Origin: SG8-41 sp035649495
GTDB taxonomy: Bacteria > Pseudomonadota > Gammaproteobacteria > Burkholderiales > SG8-41
NCBI GenBank assembly: GCA_035649495.1
Contig: DASRJL010000064.1
Location: 1-64,000, forward strand
Direction: 5' to 3'
Length of the DNA stretch: 64,000 nucleotides
Position numbers and translations under genes: made by a program. Within the stretch, counting starts at the first letter, position 1, and every line of letters starts with the position of its first letter. Under the pieces are notes generated by a model that did no database searches, was not told where the DNA came from, and saw nothing but the letters and a program-made list of their open reading frames with translations. Of the stretch, positions 16,235-24,399 are shown in pieces.

Positions 16235-16255
16235 CCCTCTCCCGAGGGGAGAGGG
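16235..16255. repeat. CCCTCTCCC palindromic intergenic repeat
   Basis: CCCTCTCCC (16235-16243) and GGGAGAGGG (16247-16255) form a 9-bp stem with a GAG loop, preceded by CCCTCACCCTG. This is a widespread bacterial intergenic repeat type. It lies between soxZ and soxA and could attenuate or stabilise the transcript. Confidence 0.6.
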
Positions 16256-16294
16256 GAAACTCCAGGTTTCACAGGGATTGATCGAGGAGAAAAC

Positions 16295-17125
16295 ATGCGC
16301 AGAGTAGGACCGGGTGCGACGGCAAGCTTGTTTGCCGGCGCGGTCTTCGCCGGTTGTGTTCTCGCCGCCGGCGCGGCGCTCGCGCAAGGCAAGCCGCCCG
16401 ATCCCATGGCGGTCGGCCGCCAGCTGCTGGCGGAGGACAACCCCGGGGAACTCTGGGTGCAGCGCGGTGAAAACCTCTATCGAGAAAAGCGCGGGCCGAG
16501 AGAGGCCTCGCTCGAAGCCTGCGACTTCGGTCTCGGGCCGGGCACGCTCGAAGGCGCGTTCACGCACCTGCCGCGCTACTTCGCGGACACCGGAAAAGTC
16601 GAGGACCTTGAATCCCGCCTGCTGAAGTGCATGGTGGAGCTGCAGGGCTTCGACCGCGCGGCGATCATCCAGACCCGTTTCAGCAATCTCGACCGGGCGT
16701 CCGACATGGAAGCCCTCGCCACCTACGTCGCGTCCCGCTCGAACGGCATGAAGATGGACGTACGCCTCGATCATCCGCGCGAGCGCGAGATGTACAAGGC
16801 GGGAGAATACCTGTTCTTCCGGCGCACGGGTCCCACCGATTTCGCGTGCATCACCTGCCACGGCGACGAGGGAAAGCGCATACGCCTCCAGGATCTGCCC
16901 AACATGACCGATCGCAGGCAGATGCAGGCGGTGATCGCGGGCTGGCCGGCCTACCGCGGGACGCACAGCACGGTGCGCACCATGCAGCATCGCCTCTACG
17001 ACTGCAACTGGCAGATGCGGCTGCCCGACCTCGGCTTCGCGTCCGACGTGTCGATCGCGCTGACCACCTATCTCAACTACCAGGGCAACGGCGCCGTGAT
17101 CCGGGTGCCGGGGGTGCGGCGCTGA
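16295..17125 (+). CDS. soxA: c-type cytochrome SoxA
   Basis: 276 residues with a Sec signal peptide (FAGAVFAGCVLAAGAALA). It has the C-terminal haem motif CITCH near residue 187 and the downstream axial-ligand cysteine in YDCNWQMRLP. The N-terminal half has the lone cysteines of the monohaem type (EACDFGLGPG; LLKCMVELQGF), probably a disulfide. SoxAX transfers the thiosulfate sulfane to the SoxY cysteine. It overlaps soxX by one base (TGATG), suggesting translational coupling. Confidence 0.94.
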   Translation: MRRVGPGATASLFAGAVFAGCVLAAGAALAQGKPPDPMAVGRQLLAEDNPGELWVQRGENLYREKRGPREASLEACDFGLGPGTLEGAFTHLPRYFADTGKVEDLESRLLKCMVELQGFDRAAIIQTRFSNLDRASDMEALATYVASRSNGMKMDVRLDHPREREMYKAGEYLFFRRTGPTDFACITCHGDEGKRIRLQDLPNMTDRRQMQAVIAGWPAYRGTHSTVRTMQHRLYDCNWQMRLPDLGFASDVSIALTTYLNYQGNGAVIRVPGVRR

Positions 17126-17763
17126 TGGGAATCAGGATGACGGCGTGGGTGGTTCTGGGCATGCCTCTCATCGCGGCGCCGGGCTGCATGTCGTTTCCGG
17201 ACGCGCCGGCGACGCGCAGTCTCGGTGAAAAGATGGTCGCGGAAAGCTATCCGGGCATGCCGGATTCGCTGACGCGACGCGCGGTCCAGGACAAGGCGCA
17301 GAGCATCTGCAGCAAGGTCGGGAAAGAAAAGCTTACTCAGGAGGAAGCCGCGGAGGTCGTCCGGCTTTCCCGGGAATCGATGAAATATCCGGCCGCAGGC
17401 AAGCTCGCCGGCGACTGGCAGGCCGGGGCGCGGCTCGCCTACGCCGGCCAGGGCGGGCGTGTCGTGGGCGGCAAGGTCGAAACGGCCAAGGAGAACGGCG
17501 CTCTCTGCTCCAACTGCCACGCGCTCGACCCGGGCGAGGTGAACGTGGGCAACATCGGGCCGAGCCTCATCGGCTACGGCGCAGCGCGCGGCAGCTCCGA
17601 GGAGGTCGCAAGGCTCACCTACGAGCGGATATACAACGCCTGGGCCTACGCGCCGTGCTCCAACATGCCGCGCCTGGGAGCAAACGGGCATCTGACGCCC
17701 GAGCAGATCACCCAGGTCGTCGCGTATCTCATCGACCCGCAGTCTCCAGTAAACAGGAAGTGA
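17125..17763 (+). CDS. soxX: c-type cytochrome SoxX
   Basis: 212 residues. The hydrophobic N-terminus ends with PGC, so it may be a lipoprotein, though the lipobox is not ideal. The haem-binding motif is CSNCH, and the axial Met is in CSNMPRLGANG. The central region is longer than in minimal SoxX proteins. It forms the SoxAX complex with the preceding gene. No soxB follows; the next genes are convergent pilins. Confidence 0.92.
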   Translation: MGIRMTAWVVLGMPLIAAPGCMSFPDAPATRSLGEKMVAESYPGMPDSLTRRAVQDKAQSICSKVGKEKLTQEEAAEVVRLSRESMKYPAAGKLAGDWQAGARLAYAGQGGRVVGGKVETAKENGALCSNCHALDPGEVNVGNIGPSLIGYGAARGSSEEVARLTYERIYNAWAYAPCSNMPRLGANGHLTPEQITQVVAYLIDPQSPVNRK

Positions 17764-17818
17764 TCGAACCGCAGGCGCGCGGGAAGCCGTACGCGATGAC
17801 CAGCCGGCTGGTGAAGCG

Positions 17819-18235
17819 TCAGTGCCGGCATTCGGCGGGAACGTAGCGGTACAGGCCGGTTCCAGTCGTTGAGCAAGTCCAGATCACGCGGTTGTCCGGC
17901 GCCAGCGTGGGCGCCAGGGCGATCGTGAGAGCCACGCCCAAGGTGACCGCATCACCGGCCACCATGATGCTGCCTGTGTTCGTCACCTCGCCGCCCGATA
18001 CCTTGCCAACCGCACAGACGGTAAGTCCCGCACCCGACGACGCGAGCGAGGCATCGGCCCACGCGCGCTCGGCGACCGACGGCTTGAACATGCTGGCGGC
18101 AAGAATCAGCTCGGATACCTTGGCGCGCACGGTATAGTCCTGGTACGCGGGCAACGCCACGGCGGCCAGGATGCCGATGATCGCGACCACGATCATCAGC
18201 TCGATCAACGTGAATCCCCTGTGTATCGTTCTCAT
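17819..18235 (-). CDS. pilA: Type IV pilin (second copy)
   Basis: 138 residues. The prepilin leader is MRTIHRG, cleaved before FTLIELMIVVAIIGILAAVALPAYQDY, with the conserved Glu5. The C-terminal domain has two cysteines (WTCSTTG; ECRH) for the D-region disulfide, and ends ECRH like the neighbouring pilin. Major pilins polymerise into type IV pili for twitching, adhesion and DNA uptake. It has its own sigma-54 promoter at 18271-18286. It probably arose by tandem duplication with later divergence of the globular domain. Confidence 0.93.
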   Translation of the reverse strand: MRTIHRGFTLIELMIVVAIIGILAAVALPAYQDYTVRAKVSELILAASMFKPSVAERAWADASLASSGAGLTVCAVGKVSGGEVTNTGSIMVAGDAVTLGVALTIALAPTLAPDNRVIWTCSTTGTGLYRYVPAECRH

Positions 18236-18270
18236 CGGGTGCCTCTCTGCCATGAGCGATTCCGGTGTAC

Positions 18271-18286
18271 AGCAAAAGACATGCCA
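18271..18286 (-). promoter_or_regulatory. Sigma-54 promoter of the second pilin gene
   Basis: The minus strand reads TGGCATG, four bases, then TTGCT. It keeps the GG and GC elements 10 bp apart and has one mismatch to TGGCACG-N4-TTGCW. It lies ~36 bp upstream of the ATG. pilA genes are classically sigma-54/PilR dependent. Confidence 0.82.
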
Positions 18287-18369
18287 CGGCGCCCGCTGCC
18301 GATATTCCGTTCTCTCCGCGCAATGTCGTCCCTCGGACGCGTCACGCGGCACGGCTGCGAGCGAGCGCC

Positions 18370-18399
18370 AAAAAAGAAACCCCTCTTGCGAGGGGTTTC
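18370..18399 (-). terminator. Intrinsic terminator after the first pilin gene
   Basis: GAAACCCCTC (18376-18385) and GAGGGGTTTC (18390-18399) form a perfect 10-bp stem with a 4-base loop. On the minus strand it is followed by a T-run (A-run 18370-18375). It lies ~50 bp after the stop of the pilin at 18448-18870. Confidence 0.88.
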
Positions 18400-18447
18400 C
18401 AGGATCCGCGACCGGCGCTTGAGCCGGCCGTACCGATCTCGCGAAGC

Positions 18448-18870
18448 CTAGTGACGGCACTCCGCCGGCATGTACTTGAAGGTCGACGTATCGCCCGCGC
18501 TGCAGACCCAGGTGAGCTTGCCGTCGGTCTGAAACGTCGGTGTCAGCGTGACGCTCACGTCCTTGCCGACCGAAGTCGCAGCCGTGGTGCCGAAGATCTT
18601 GATAATGCCACCGTCGGTGACGCTGCCGCTCGTGACCTTGCCGCTCACGCACACGGTCAATCCGACGCCGGCCGCCGCCAGCGCGGCGTCGGTCTGCGCC
18701 TTCTCCGCGATCGACGTCTTATAGCCGCTCGCCTGAAGAACAAGCTCCGAAACCTTGGCGCGGACGGTGTAGTCCTGGTATGCCGGCAGCGCGACCGCCG
18801 CCAGAATACCGATGATCGCCACCACAATCATCAATTCGATAAGCGTGAACCCTTTCTGCAAATGCCTCAT
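18448..18870 (-). CDS. pilA: Type IV pilin (first copy)
   Basis: 140 residues. The leader MRHLQKG precedes FTLIELMIVVAIIGILAAVALPAYQDYTVRAK, which is identical over the helix to the second pilin. The globular domain differs but keeps the cysteine pair (WVCSAG; ECRH). It is preceded by a sigma-54 promoter and followed by an intrinsic terminator, so it is a monocistronic, probably highly expressed, major pilin gene. The tandem copy downstream may be a minor or alternative pilin. Confidence 0.95.
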   Translation of the reverse strand: MRHLQKGFTLIELMIVVAIIGILAAVALPAYQDYTVRAKVSELVLQASGYKTSIAEKAQTDAALAAAGVGLTVCVSGKVTSGSVTDGGIIKIFGTTAATSVGKDVSVTLTPTFQTDGKLTWVCSAGDTSTFKYMPAECRH

Positions 18871-18932
18871 GAGAGAATCTCCCGAAAGTTGACGACAAAA
18901 TACGAACGCAGGTTTTGCGAAATCCGAGTGGG

Positions 18933-18948
18933 AGCAAATTCCATACCA
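18933..18948 (-). promoter_or_regulatory. Sigma-54 promoter of the first pilin gene
   Basis: The minus strand reads TGGTATG, GAAT, TTGCT, with the correct -24/-12 spacing. It lies ~63 bp upstream of the ATG at 18870. Confidence 0.8.
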
Positions 18949-19170
18949 TCACGTCTCGCTGTTTTTATTCCAATAATTCAATGTCTTAGACAGCACTCCG
19001 CGGACGATACAGTTTCGTCAGTGTTTTCATATAGATACGAAGTGATTCGGAGTCCCCACCCTCTGGAAATGCCAGCTAGTGCCTGCTTCTGTTGCCGCAA
19101 CACGGCTTGGCGCGGCAAGGTCCGCCGCGGGGGCATTACGCCGGGCGGCATAGTCTGACAATTTTTGTCA
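18949..19170. other. Intergenic stretch with a palindrome at its edge
   Basis: No convincing gene. It probably holds PilR-type activator sites for the pilin promoter. TGACAATTTTTGTCA (19156-19170) is a perfect palindrome that includes the stop codon of the TPR-glycosyltransferase gene. An imperfect GC-rich hairpin lies at about 19120-19150. Confidence 0.4.
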
Positions 19171-20841
19171 CTCTGCCCCAGAGCGGTCCGACTCGCTGTC
19201 CGGGGCCGGAAACCGCTCCCGTAATTCGCGCGCGACCCGCTCGATCGCGGGCTGCCAGCCCCCGGCGCCGGACTGGCGCATGAGCCGCACGGAGGGATAC
19301 CACGGCATCGTCTCACCCTCGACCCGGTACCGCCATTCCGGGACCGCCGGCACCAGCACCCACGCCGGTCTGCCGAGCGCGCCGGCCAGATGCACGACGG
19401 CCGTCTGCACGGACAGGACCAGATCCAGCGCGGCAACGAGCGCGGCGGTCTGGTCGTAGTCCGCGAGCGCATCCGGCCAGTGCTCGATCGCGATGCCGTG
19501 TTCGGCGTGGAGGCGCGCCACCTCCTCCCGGCAATCGCCGTACTGCACGCTCACGAAGCGCGCGTCGCGCGTGCGCAGGACGGGCAGCAGCTCGCCAAGC
19601 TCGACCGAGCGCAGGCGCGAGCGCGTGTGGACGGTGCCCCCGCGCCAGGATATGCCGATCTTCGGTCCGGCACCGAGGGCGGCGAGGCGCGTGCGCCAGG
19701 TTTCAACCGCCGCCGGATCCGCCTTGAGGTAGCCGCCGTGAGCCGGAAAGTCCGCGGCGCTCCTGCGGAAATGCCCCGGCAGGCTGCCGATCGCGATCTG
19801 GAAATCGACCGGGCCGACGGCGGCCAGCCAGCCATGATCGGAATCGTTCTGGCTCCCGCCATGAACGGCAGCGGTGGGGAAGGAACGCGCGAAGAGGCGC
19901 TCGAGCTTGGTCGCACAATCGATCACGCAGCGTCCAGTGCGCGCGATGACCTCGGGCAGGCAGGACGCGAACATGATCTCGTCGCCCAGGCCCTGCTCGC
20001 CGTAGACGAGCACGGTGCGGCCGGGCGCCGGCTTTCCATCCCAATCCGGAAAGCGGAAGCCGCGCGCGGTGAAGTGCACGCTGCCGCCCTTGCGCGCCTC
20101 GTACTGCGGCCAGCCGCGGGCGAAATCCCCCCGCGCCAGCCAGATGAGCGCCCGGTTCAACCGGGCCTCGGTGAGATCCGGCTCGCGCCGCAGCGCTTGC
20201 TGGTAGGCGGACAGCGCCTCGTCGAGCAGTCCCCGATCCTGCAGCAGCATCCCGAGATTCAAGCGGGCGGCGGCAAACCCGGGCTGGGCACGCACGGCGC
20301 GGCGCAGGTGCTCTTCGCCCTCCCCGGGGAGCCCGAGATACTTGAACTGCACGTAGCCCAGGTTGCTCAATGCAGGCGCATGGTGCGGCGCGAGGAGCAC
20401 CGCGCGTTTCAGGGAGACCGCGGCGGACTCGTAGGCGCCGCGCTCCAGGTCCAGCGTGCCCAGGTTGAACCAGGCTTCCGCGAATTCGGGGCGTTGGGCG
20501 AGCGCCAGCGCATAGCTGTCCGCGGCGTCTTCGCGCCGGCCGAGCCGGTGGCACGAAAGCCCCAGGTTCAGATGCGCATCGGCGTCCTCTGCGCGCAACT
20601 CGACGCAGCGCTCGAAGTGCCCCATGGCTTCCTCGTAGCGTCCCGCGCGGAAAGCCGCGATGCCCGCATCGAAGATGGCGCGGTATTCTGAATCGCCGGC
20701 ATGGCCGGCGGCTACCAGGGCACCGGCGCGGGCGGCGGACGCGGGCTGCGCGGGCGCCGCAACCGGGCTTGCGGTAGCGTCGCTGGCACGTAACCGAGCT
20801 ATGAACTGGCGGAGCAACTCCAGCATACGCCATTGTTGCAT
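19168..20841 (-). CDS. TPR protein with glycosyltransferase (GT9/heptosyltransferase-like) domain
   Basis: About 557 residues. Five or so tetratricopeptide repeats occupy residues ~50-260 (for example EYRAIFDAGIAAFRAGRYEEAMGHF and AEAWFNLGTLDLERGAYE). A GT-B-type domain follows, with the N-terminal motif VLVYGEQGLGDEIMF near 280, a KIGISWRGG middle segment and an SVQTAVVHLAGALGRPAW C-terminal nucleotide-sugar site. The start is uncertain: ATG 20841 is chosen; GTG 20853 and ATG 20826 are alternatives. It is divergent from legB with a 41-bp gap. Likely role: transfer of a sugar to a surface glycan or protein such as flagellin or pilin. This is inference from the locus. Confidence 0.82.
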   Translation of the reverse strand: MQQWRMLELLRQFIARLRASDATASPVAAPAQPASAARAGALVAAGHAGDSEYRAIFDAGIAAFRAGRYEEAMGHFERCVELRAEDADAHLNLGLSCHRLGRREDAADSYALALAQRPEFAEAWFNLGTLDLERGAYESAAVSLKRAVLLAPHHAPALSNLGYVQFKYLGLPGEGEEHLRRAVRAQPGFAAARLNLGMLLQDRGLLDEALSAYQQALRREPDLTEARLNRALIWLARGDFARGWPQYEARKGGSVHFTARGFRFPDWDGKPAPGRTVLVYGEQGLGDEIMFASCLPEVIARTGRCVIDCATKLERLFARSFPTAAVHGGSQNDSDHGWLAAVGPVDFQIAIGSLPGHFRRSAADFPAHGGYLKADPAAVETWRTRLAALGAGPKIGISWRGGTVHTRSRLRSVELGELLPVLRTRDARFVSVQYGDCREEVARLHAEHGIAIEHWPDALADYDQTAALVAALDLVLSVQTAVVHLAGALGRPAWVLVPAVPEWRYRVEGETMPWYPSVRLMRQSGAGGWQPAIERVARELRERFPAPDSESDRSGAE

Positions 20842-20882
20842 AATGTGCCCCATCGAATTCGCCGGTGGGGCTCACGGTTCGC

Positions 20883-21890
20883 ATGGTCGCTTCGAGAAAA
20901 ATCCTGGTCACGGGCGCCGATGGCTTCATCGGCTCTCATGTCGCCGAGCTCCTCGTGAAGGGCGGCCATCGCGTGCGCGCGCTGGTGTACTACAACGCCT
21001 TCGATTCCCGGGGCTGGCTCGACGGCCTGGAACCCGCGGTGCGAGCCGAGCTCGACGTCGTCGCCGGTGATGTCCGCGATCCCCACGGCGTGCGGCACGC
21101 GATGGAGGGCTGCGAAGCCGTGATGCATCTCGCGGCCCTGATCGGCATCCCCTACTCCTATCACGCTCCCGACAACTACGTGGATACCAATATAAAGGGA
21201 ACGCTGAACGTCCTGCAGGCGGCGCGGGCGCTCGGTCTCGGGCGCGTCATTCACACCTCGACGAGCGAGGTTTACGGAACCGCGCAGTCGGTGCCGATCA
21301 CCGAAGAGCACCGCATCCACCCGCAGTCGCCGTACGCTGCCACCAAGGCGGCGGCCGATCAGCTCGCGCTGTCGTTCCATGCCTCGTTCGCGCTGCCGGT
21401 GACCGTGCTGCGGCCGTTCAACACCTACGGGCCGCGCCAGTCCGCGCGCGCGGTGATACCCACCATCGTCACGCAGATCACCGCGAAGGCGAAGCATATC
21501 CGGTTGGGCTCGCTCCATCCCACGCGCGATTTCTGCTTCGTGCGCGACACGGCGCGCGCCTTCGCCGCCGCGCTCGACGCGGACGCGGCGGCGGGCGAAG
21601 TCATCAATGTCGCGACCGGTGGCGAGATATCCATCGGCGAGCTCGCGGCGCTGATCGCCGGAATGATGCGCGCGGACGTCGAGATCGCGACCGAAGCCGA
21701 GCGCATGCGGCCGCCGGCGAGCGAGGTCGAGCGCCTGTGCGGGGCGAGCGCGAAGGCGGCGCGTCTGCTCGGCTGGCAGCCCGAGTACACCGGCCGCGAG
21801 GGCTTGCGTCGGGGTCTCGAGGAGACGATCGCGTGGCTCGCCGATCCTGCCAACCTGGCGCGCTACCGGCCCGGGACCTACACCCTGTAG
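20883..21890 (+). CDS. legB: LegB-type NAD-dependent 4,6-dehydratase
   Basis: 335 residues. An extended SDR enzyme with nucleotide-binding GADGFIGSH near the N-terminus, TSTSEVYGTA, and the catalytic YAATK. The segment RALVYYNAFDSRGWLD is typical of LegB, the first sugar-modifying step of legionaminic acid synthesis (dehydration of an NDP-GlcNAc). ATG 20883 is preferred because the GTG 18 bases earlier has no ribosome binding site. legC follows on the same strand, consistent with sequential dehydratase and aminotransferase steps. Confidence 0.9.
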   Translation: MVASRKILVTGADGFIGSHVAELLVKGGHRVRALVYYNAFDSRGWLDGLEPAVRAELDVVAGDVRDPHGVRHAMEGCEAVMHLAALIGIPYSYHAPDNYVDTNIKGTLNVLQAARALGLGRVIHTSTSEVYGTAQSVPITEEHRIHPQSPYAATKAAADQLALSFHASFALPVTVLRPFNTYGPRQSARAVIPTIVTQITAKAKHIRLGSLHPTRDFCFVRDTARAFAAALDADAAAGEVINVATGGEISIGELAALIAGMMRADVEIATEAERMRPPASEVERLCGASAKAARLLGWQPEYTGREGLRRGLEETIAWLADPANLARYRPGTYTL

Positions 21891-21892
21891 GT

Positions 21893-21952
21893 CAAGCACC
21901 TTTGGTGCTTGTTTGAGAGTTGGTACTCGAGTTTTGGAGCTTGAACTTTGAT
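21893..21952. repeat. Hairpin plus heptamer array between legB and legC
   Basis: CAAGCACC (21893-21900), TTT, GGTGCTTG (21904-21911) form a perfect 8-bp stem just after legB. Six heptamers of loose consensus GTTTGAG/CTTGAAC type (21911-21952) then run into the TTG start of legC. Confidence 0.6.
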
Positions 21953-23129
21953 CCACGACGATTTCGCCCGCGAGATACTGGAGCGCGTCCGGCGCTGCCT
22001 GCCGGAAGGAGGCCCCTACGCCCTGCACGAACCGAGCTTCGAAGGCAACGAGTGGACCTACGTCAAGCGCTGCCTCGACAGCGGCTGGGTGTCGAGCGCC
22101 GGTCCGTTCGTCGACGAGTTCGAAGCGAAGATCTGCGCGGTAACCGGGGCGCGCCACGCCGTCGCAACCGTCAACGGGACGGCGGCGCTGCACGTATGCC
22201 TCGAGCTCGCCGGCGTGAGCGCCGATGACGAGGTGATCGTGCCGGCGCTCACGTTTGTGGCGACGGCCAACGCCGTGAGCTACTGCGGGGCAGTGCCGCA
22301 CTTTGCGGACGCGGCGCCGGCAACGCTCGGGATCGACGCCGACAGGCTGGCGCAGCATCTCGGCAGCGTGGCGGAGGTGCGGGCGGGCGCCTGCTACAAC
22401 GGCGCGACAGGCCGGCGCATACGCGCCGTCGTCCCGATGCATACCTTCGGCCATCCTGCCGATCTGGACGGCCTCGACCGCGTGTGCCGGGATTTCGGGC
22501 TGGCGCTGGTGGAGGACGCGGCCGAGTCGCTGGGATCGCGCTACCGTGGCGAGCACAGCGGGACGCGCGGGGTGCTGGGCGCGCTCTCCTTCAACGGCAA
22601 CAAGATCGTGACGACCGGCGGCGGCGGCGCGGTGCTCACGGACTCTCCGGAGCTCGCCCGGACGGCACGTCATGTCACCACAACCGCGCGCCTGGATGCA
22701 CGCGGCTGGGAATTCGTGCACGACGCGATCGGCTACAACTACCGCCTGCCCAGCCTCAATGCCGCCCTCGGACTCGCCCAGCTGGAGGCGCTGCCCGGGT
22801 TCCTCGCCCGCAAGCGCGCGCTCGCCGCGCGCTACATCCGCGAATTCTCAAAGTTCCGCGGCGCGCGCATGTTCGAGGCACCGGACTTCGCGGACAGCAA
22901 CTACTGGCTCAATACGCTTTTGCTCGACGCGGAGGAAGCCGCCCGGCGCGACGCGGTGCTCGCGGCCCTCAACGGCAACGGTATCGGGGCGCGTCCCGTG
23001 TGGCGGCTGATGCACCGGTTGCCCATGTACCGGGACTGCCCGCGCATGGATCTCCATGTCGCCGAGGATCTGGAGCGGCGCATCGTGAACGTTCCGAGCA
23101 GCGCACACCTCGGCCGGGCCCCGGCGTGA
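21948..23129 (+). CDS. legC: LegC-type sugar aminotransferase
   Basis: 393 residues, a DegT/DnrJ/EryC1-type PLP aminotransferase. The opening YALHEPSFEGNEWTYVKRCLDSGWVSSAG is characteristic of LegC, which converts the 4-keto sugar made by LegB to a 4-amino sugar. The PLP lysine is in SFNGNKIVTTGGGG and the cofactor Asp/Glu region is LALVEDAAESLG. The start must be TTG 21948: a stop lies at 21942-21944 and no ATG follows before conserved sequence. Confidence 0.9.
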   Translation: MIHDDFAREILERVRRCLPEGGPYALHEPSFEGNEWTYVKRCLDSGWVSSAGPFVDEFEAKICAVTGARHAVATVNGTAALHVCLELAGVSADDEVIVPALTFVATANAVSYCGAVPHFADAAPATLGIDADRLAQHLGSVAEVRAGACYNGATGRRIRAVVPMHTFGHPADLDGLDRVCRDFGLALVEDAAESLGSRYRGEHSGTRGVLGALSFNGNKIVTTGGGGAVLTDSPELARTARHVTTTARLDARGWEFVHDAIGYNYRLPSLNAALGLAQLEALPGFLARKRALAARYIREFSKFRGARMFEAPDFADSNYWLNTLLLDAEEAARRDAVLAALNGNGIGARPVWRLMHRLPMYRDCPRMDLHVAEDLERRIVNVPSSAHLGRAPA

Positions 23130-23200
23130 CTGAGCGGCATCGCCCCTCCTCGCGCTTGCGAAGCGGCGGGATTTTGAAGATGCCGTGTGCTGCGCTCGCT

Positions 23201-24289
23201 TCAGTTGATCGTCGCCGCGATCAAGCTCGTCCATTTATCGGCGCACGCTTCGGGCGAAAAGCGTCGATCGATACATTCCTGGCCCGATGCAATTCTTCGC
23301 TTCACTTCGTCGGGATTTCCGAGCGCGGCCCCCAGCAGCTCCGCATAGTTCGTTCCGCAATAACAGTATTCCCCCAGCTCGAGATATTGCGGCAGCGGGT
23401 ACGCGATCGCGATTCGTCCGCACTGGATCGCGGACAGCACGCGAAGCTGGCCCTTGGCCTGCTTGGACGGCTCCGCCTTGCTCGGAACAAAGACGGCGTC
23501 GCACGACTGAAAAGCGCGAAACTGGGCAACCATCGACCAGGGAAGAAACCCGACGGTGATTCCCGGTGCCGCTTCCCTCAGGGCGGGCAGGTCCGGCGCG
23601 TCGCTGGAAACAATGGTCAGGCTCAACGGCGCATCGGTAAAGCGGGCGAGATCGCGCACGCCCGGCAGCAGCGTATCGTGGTTGCTGGGATGCCCGGTAT
23701 ACAGCAGCTTGATGGGCGACGCCGGAGAGAATACCGGAGGACAACGGGGATACTCGATCGGCTCCTCGATGACCTGACAATCAACTTCGTAGTGCTTCCG
23801 CACAAAATTAGCGACATATTTCGTTGGGGCCACCACGGCCGAGGCCTGCTCGGCGAGCATTCGGTTGCGATCGGCCATCCGGGGATCGCCGAAGCCACCT
23901 GAATCACCGGCAACGTGCAGATCGCAGAACACGGCGATGACCGGAATTCCCCGCTTCGCGGCCGTCACGGCAAGCGCCAGGGGCCCGTTATCGAACATTT
24001 TGGTAATGATCAGAGCCGTCGGCCGGTGACGATCCAGAAATGCCTCGGCGTCCATGCCGTCGGAAAAATAGAGTGCCTTTGCTCCGATATGCCGCGCGGG
24101 AATGAGTGCCTGAACATTGATGCTTCCGACCGCATCGGGCAACGCAAAGCCATAGATGAAGACTGGCACCGACGTGGTCGCGCTGCTCGTCCTGCGGCCA
24201 GCCTCGTTCAGAGCCGCCGTCCTGTTCCTGCTTGCGGCCGACTGGAAAATGCCCCTCGTAAATCTGGATATGAGGCTTCTCGATGCCAT
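23201..24289 (-). CDS. Glycosyltransferase-like protein (GT-B fold)
   Basis: 362 residues. The N-terminal half contains AKALYFSDGMDAEAFLDRHRPTALIITK and an IPVIAVFCDLHVAGDSGG segment. The C-terminal half has IKLLYTGHPSNHDTLLPGV and an SKAEPSKQAKGQLRVLSAIQCG region that resembles the nucleotide-sugar site of GT4-type enzymes. Exact family and sugar are not identifiable. It is the last gene of the ~12-kb minus-strand operon that makes legionaminic acid, 110 bp after ptmE. It probably adds a sugar to the glycan. Somewhat lower GC than its neighbours. Confidence 0.68.
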   Translation of the reverse strand: MASRSLISRFTRGIFQSAASRNRTAALNEAGRRTSSATTSVPVFIYGFALPDAVGSINVQALIPARHIGAKALYFSDGMDAEAFLDRHRPTALIITKMFDNGPLALAVTAAKRGIPVIAVFCDLHVAGDSGGFGDPRMADRNRMLAEQASAVVAPTKYVANFVRKHYEVDCQVIEEPIEYPRCPPVFSPASPIKLLYTGHPSNHDTLLPGVRDLARFTDAPLSLTIVSSDAPDLPALREAAPGITVGFLPWSMVAQFRAFQSCDAVFVPSKAEPSKQAKGQLRVLSAIQCGRIAIAYPLPQYLELGEYCYCGTNYAELLGAALGNPDEVKRRIASGQECIDRRFSPEACADKWTSLIAATIN

Positions 24290-24399
24290 TGGAATTTAGG
24301 ACCTCCGGTGAGACCTTCGGCTCCTGTCAGATCCTGCGCCAACCCTTCCGGCAGCGGGTCTCCGTATGCGAGGAGAGGCGACCGGGTCGGTTGGGGACA

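Noticed and set aside
21893..21914. Intrinsic terminator between legB and legC
   Set aside because: An 8-bp stem with only three T residues after it, between two genes of one pathway on the same strand; more likely part of the repeat array.
20799..22721. 640-codon open frame antisense to legB and legC
   Set aside because: Both plus-strand enzymes are recognised; this is a high-GC shadow.
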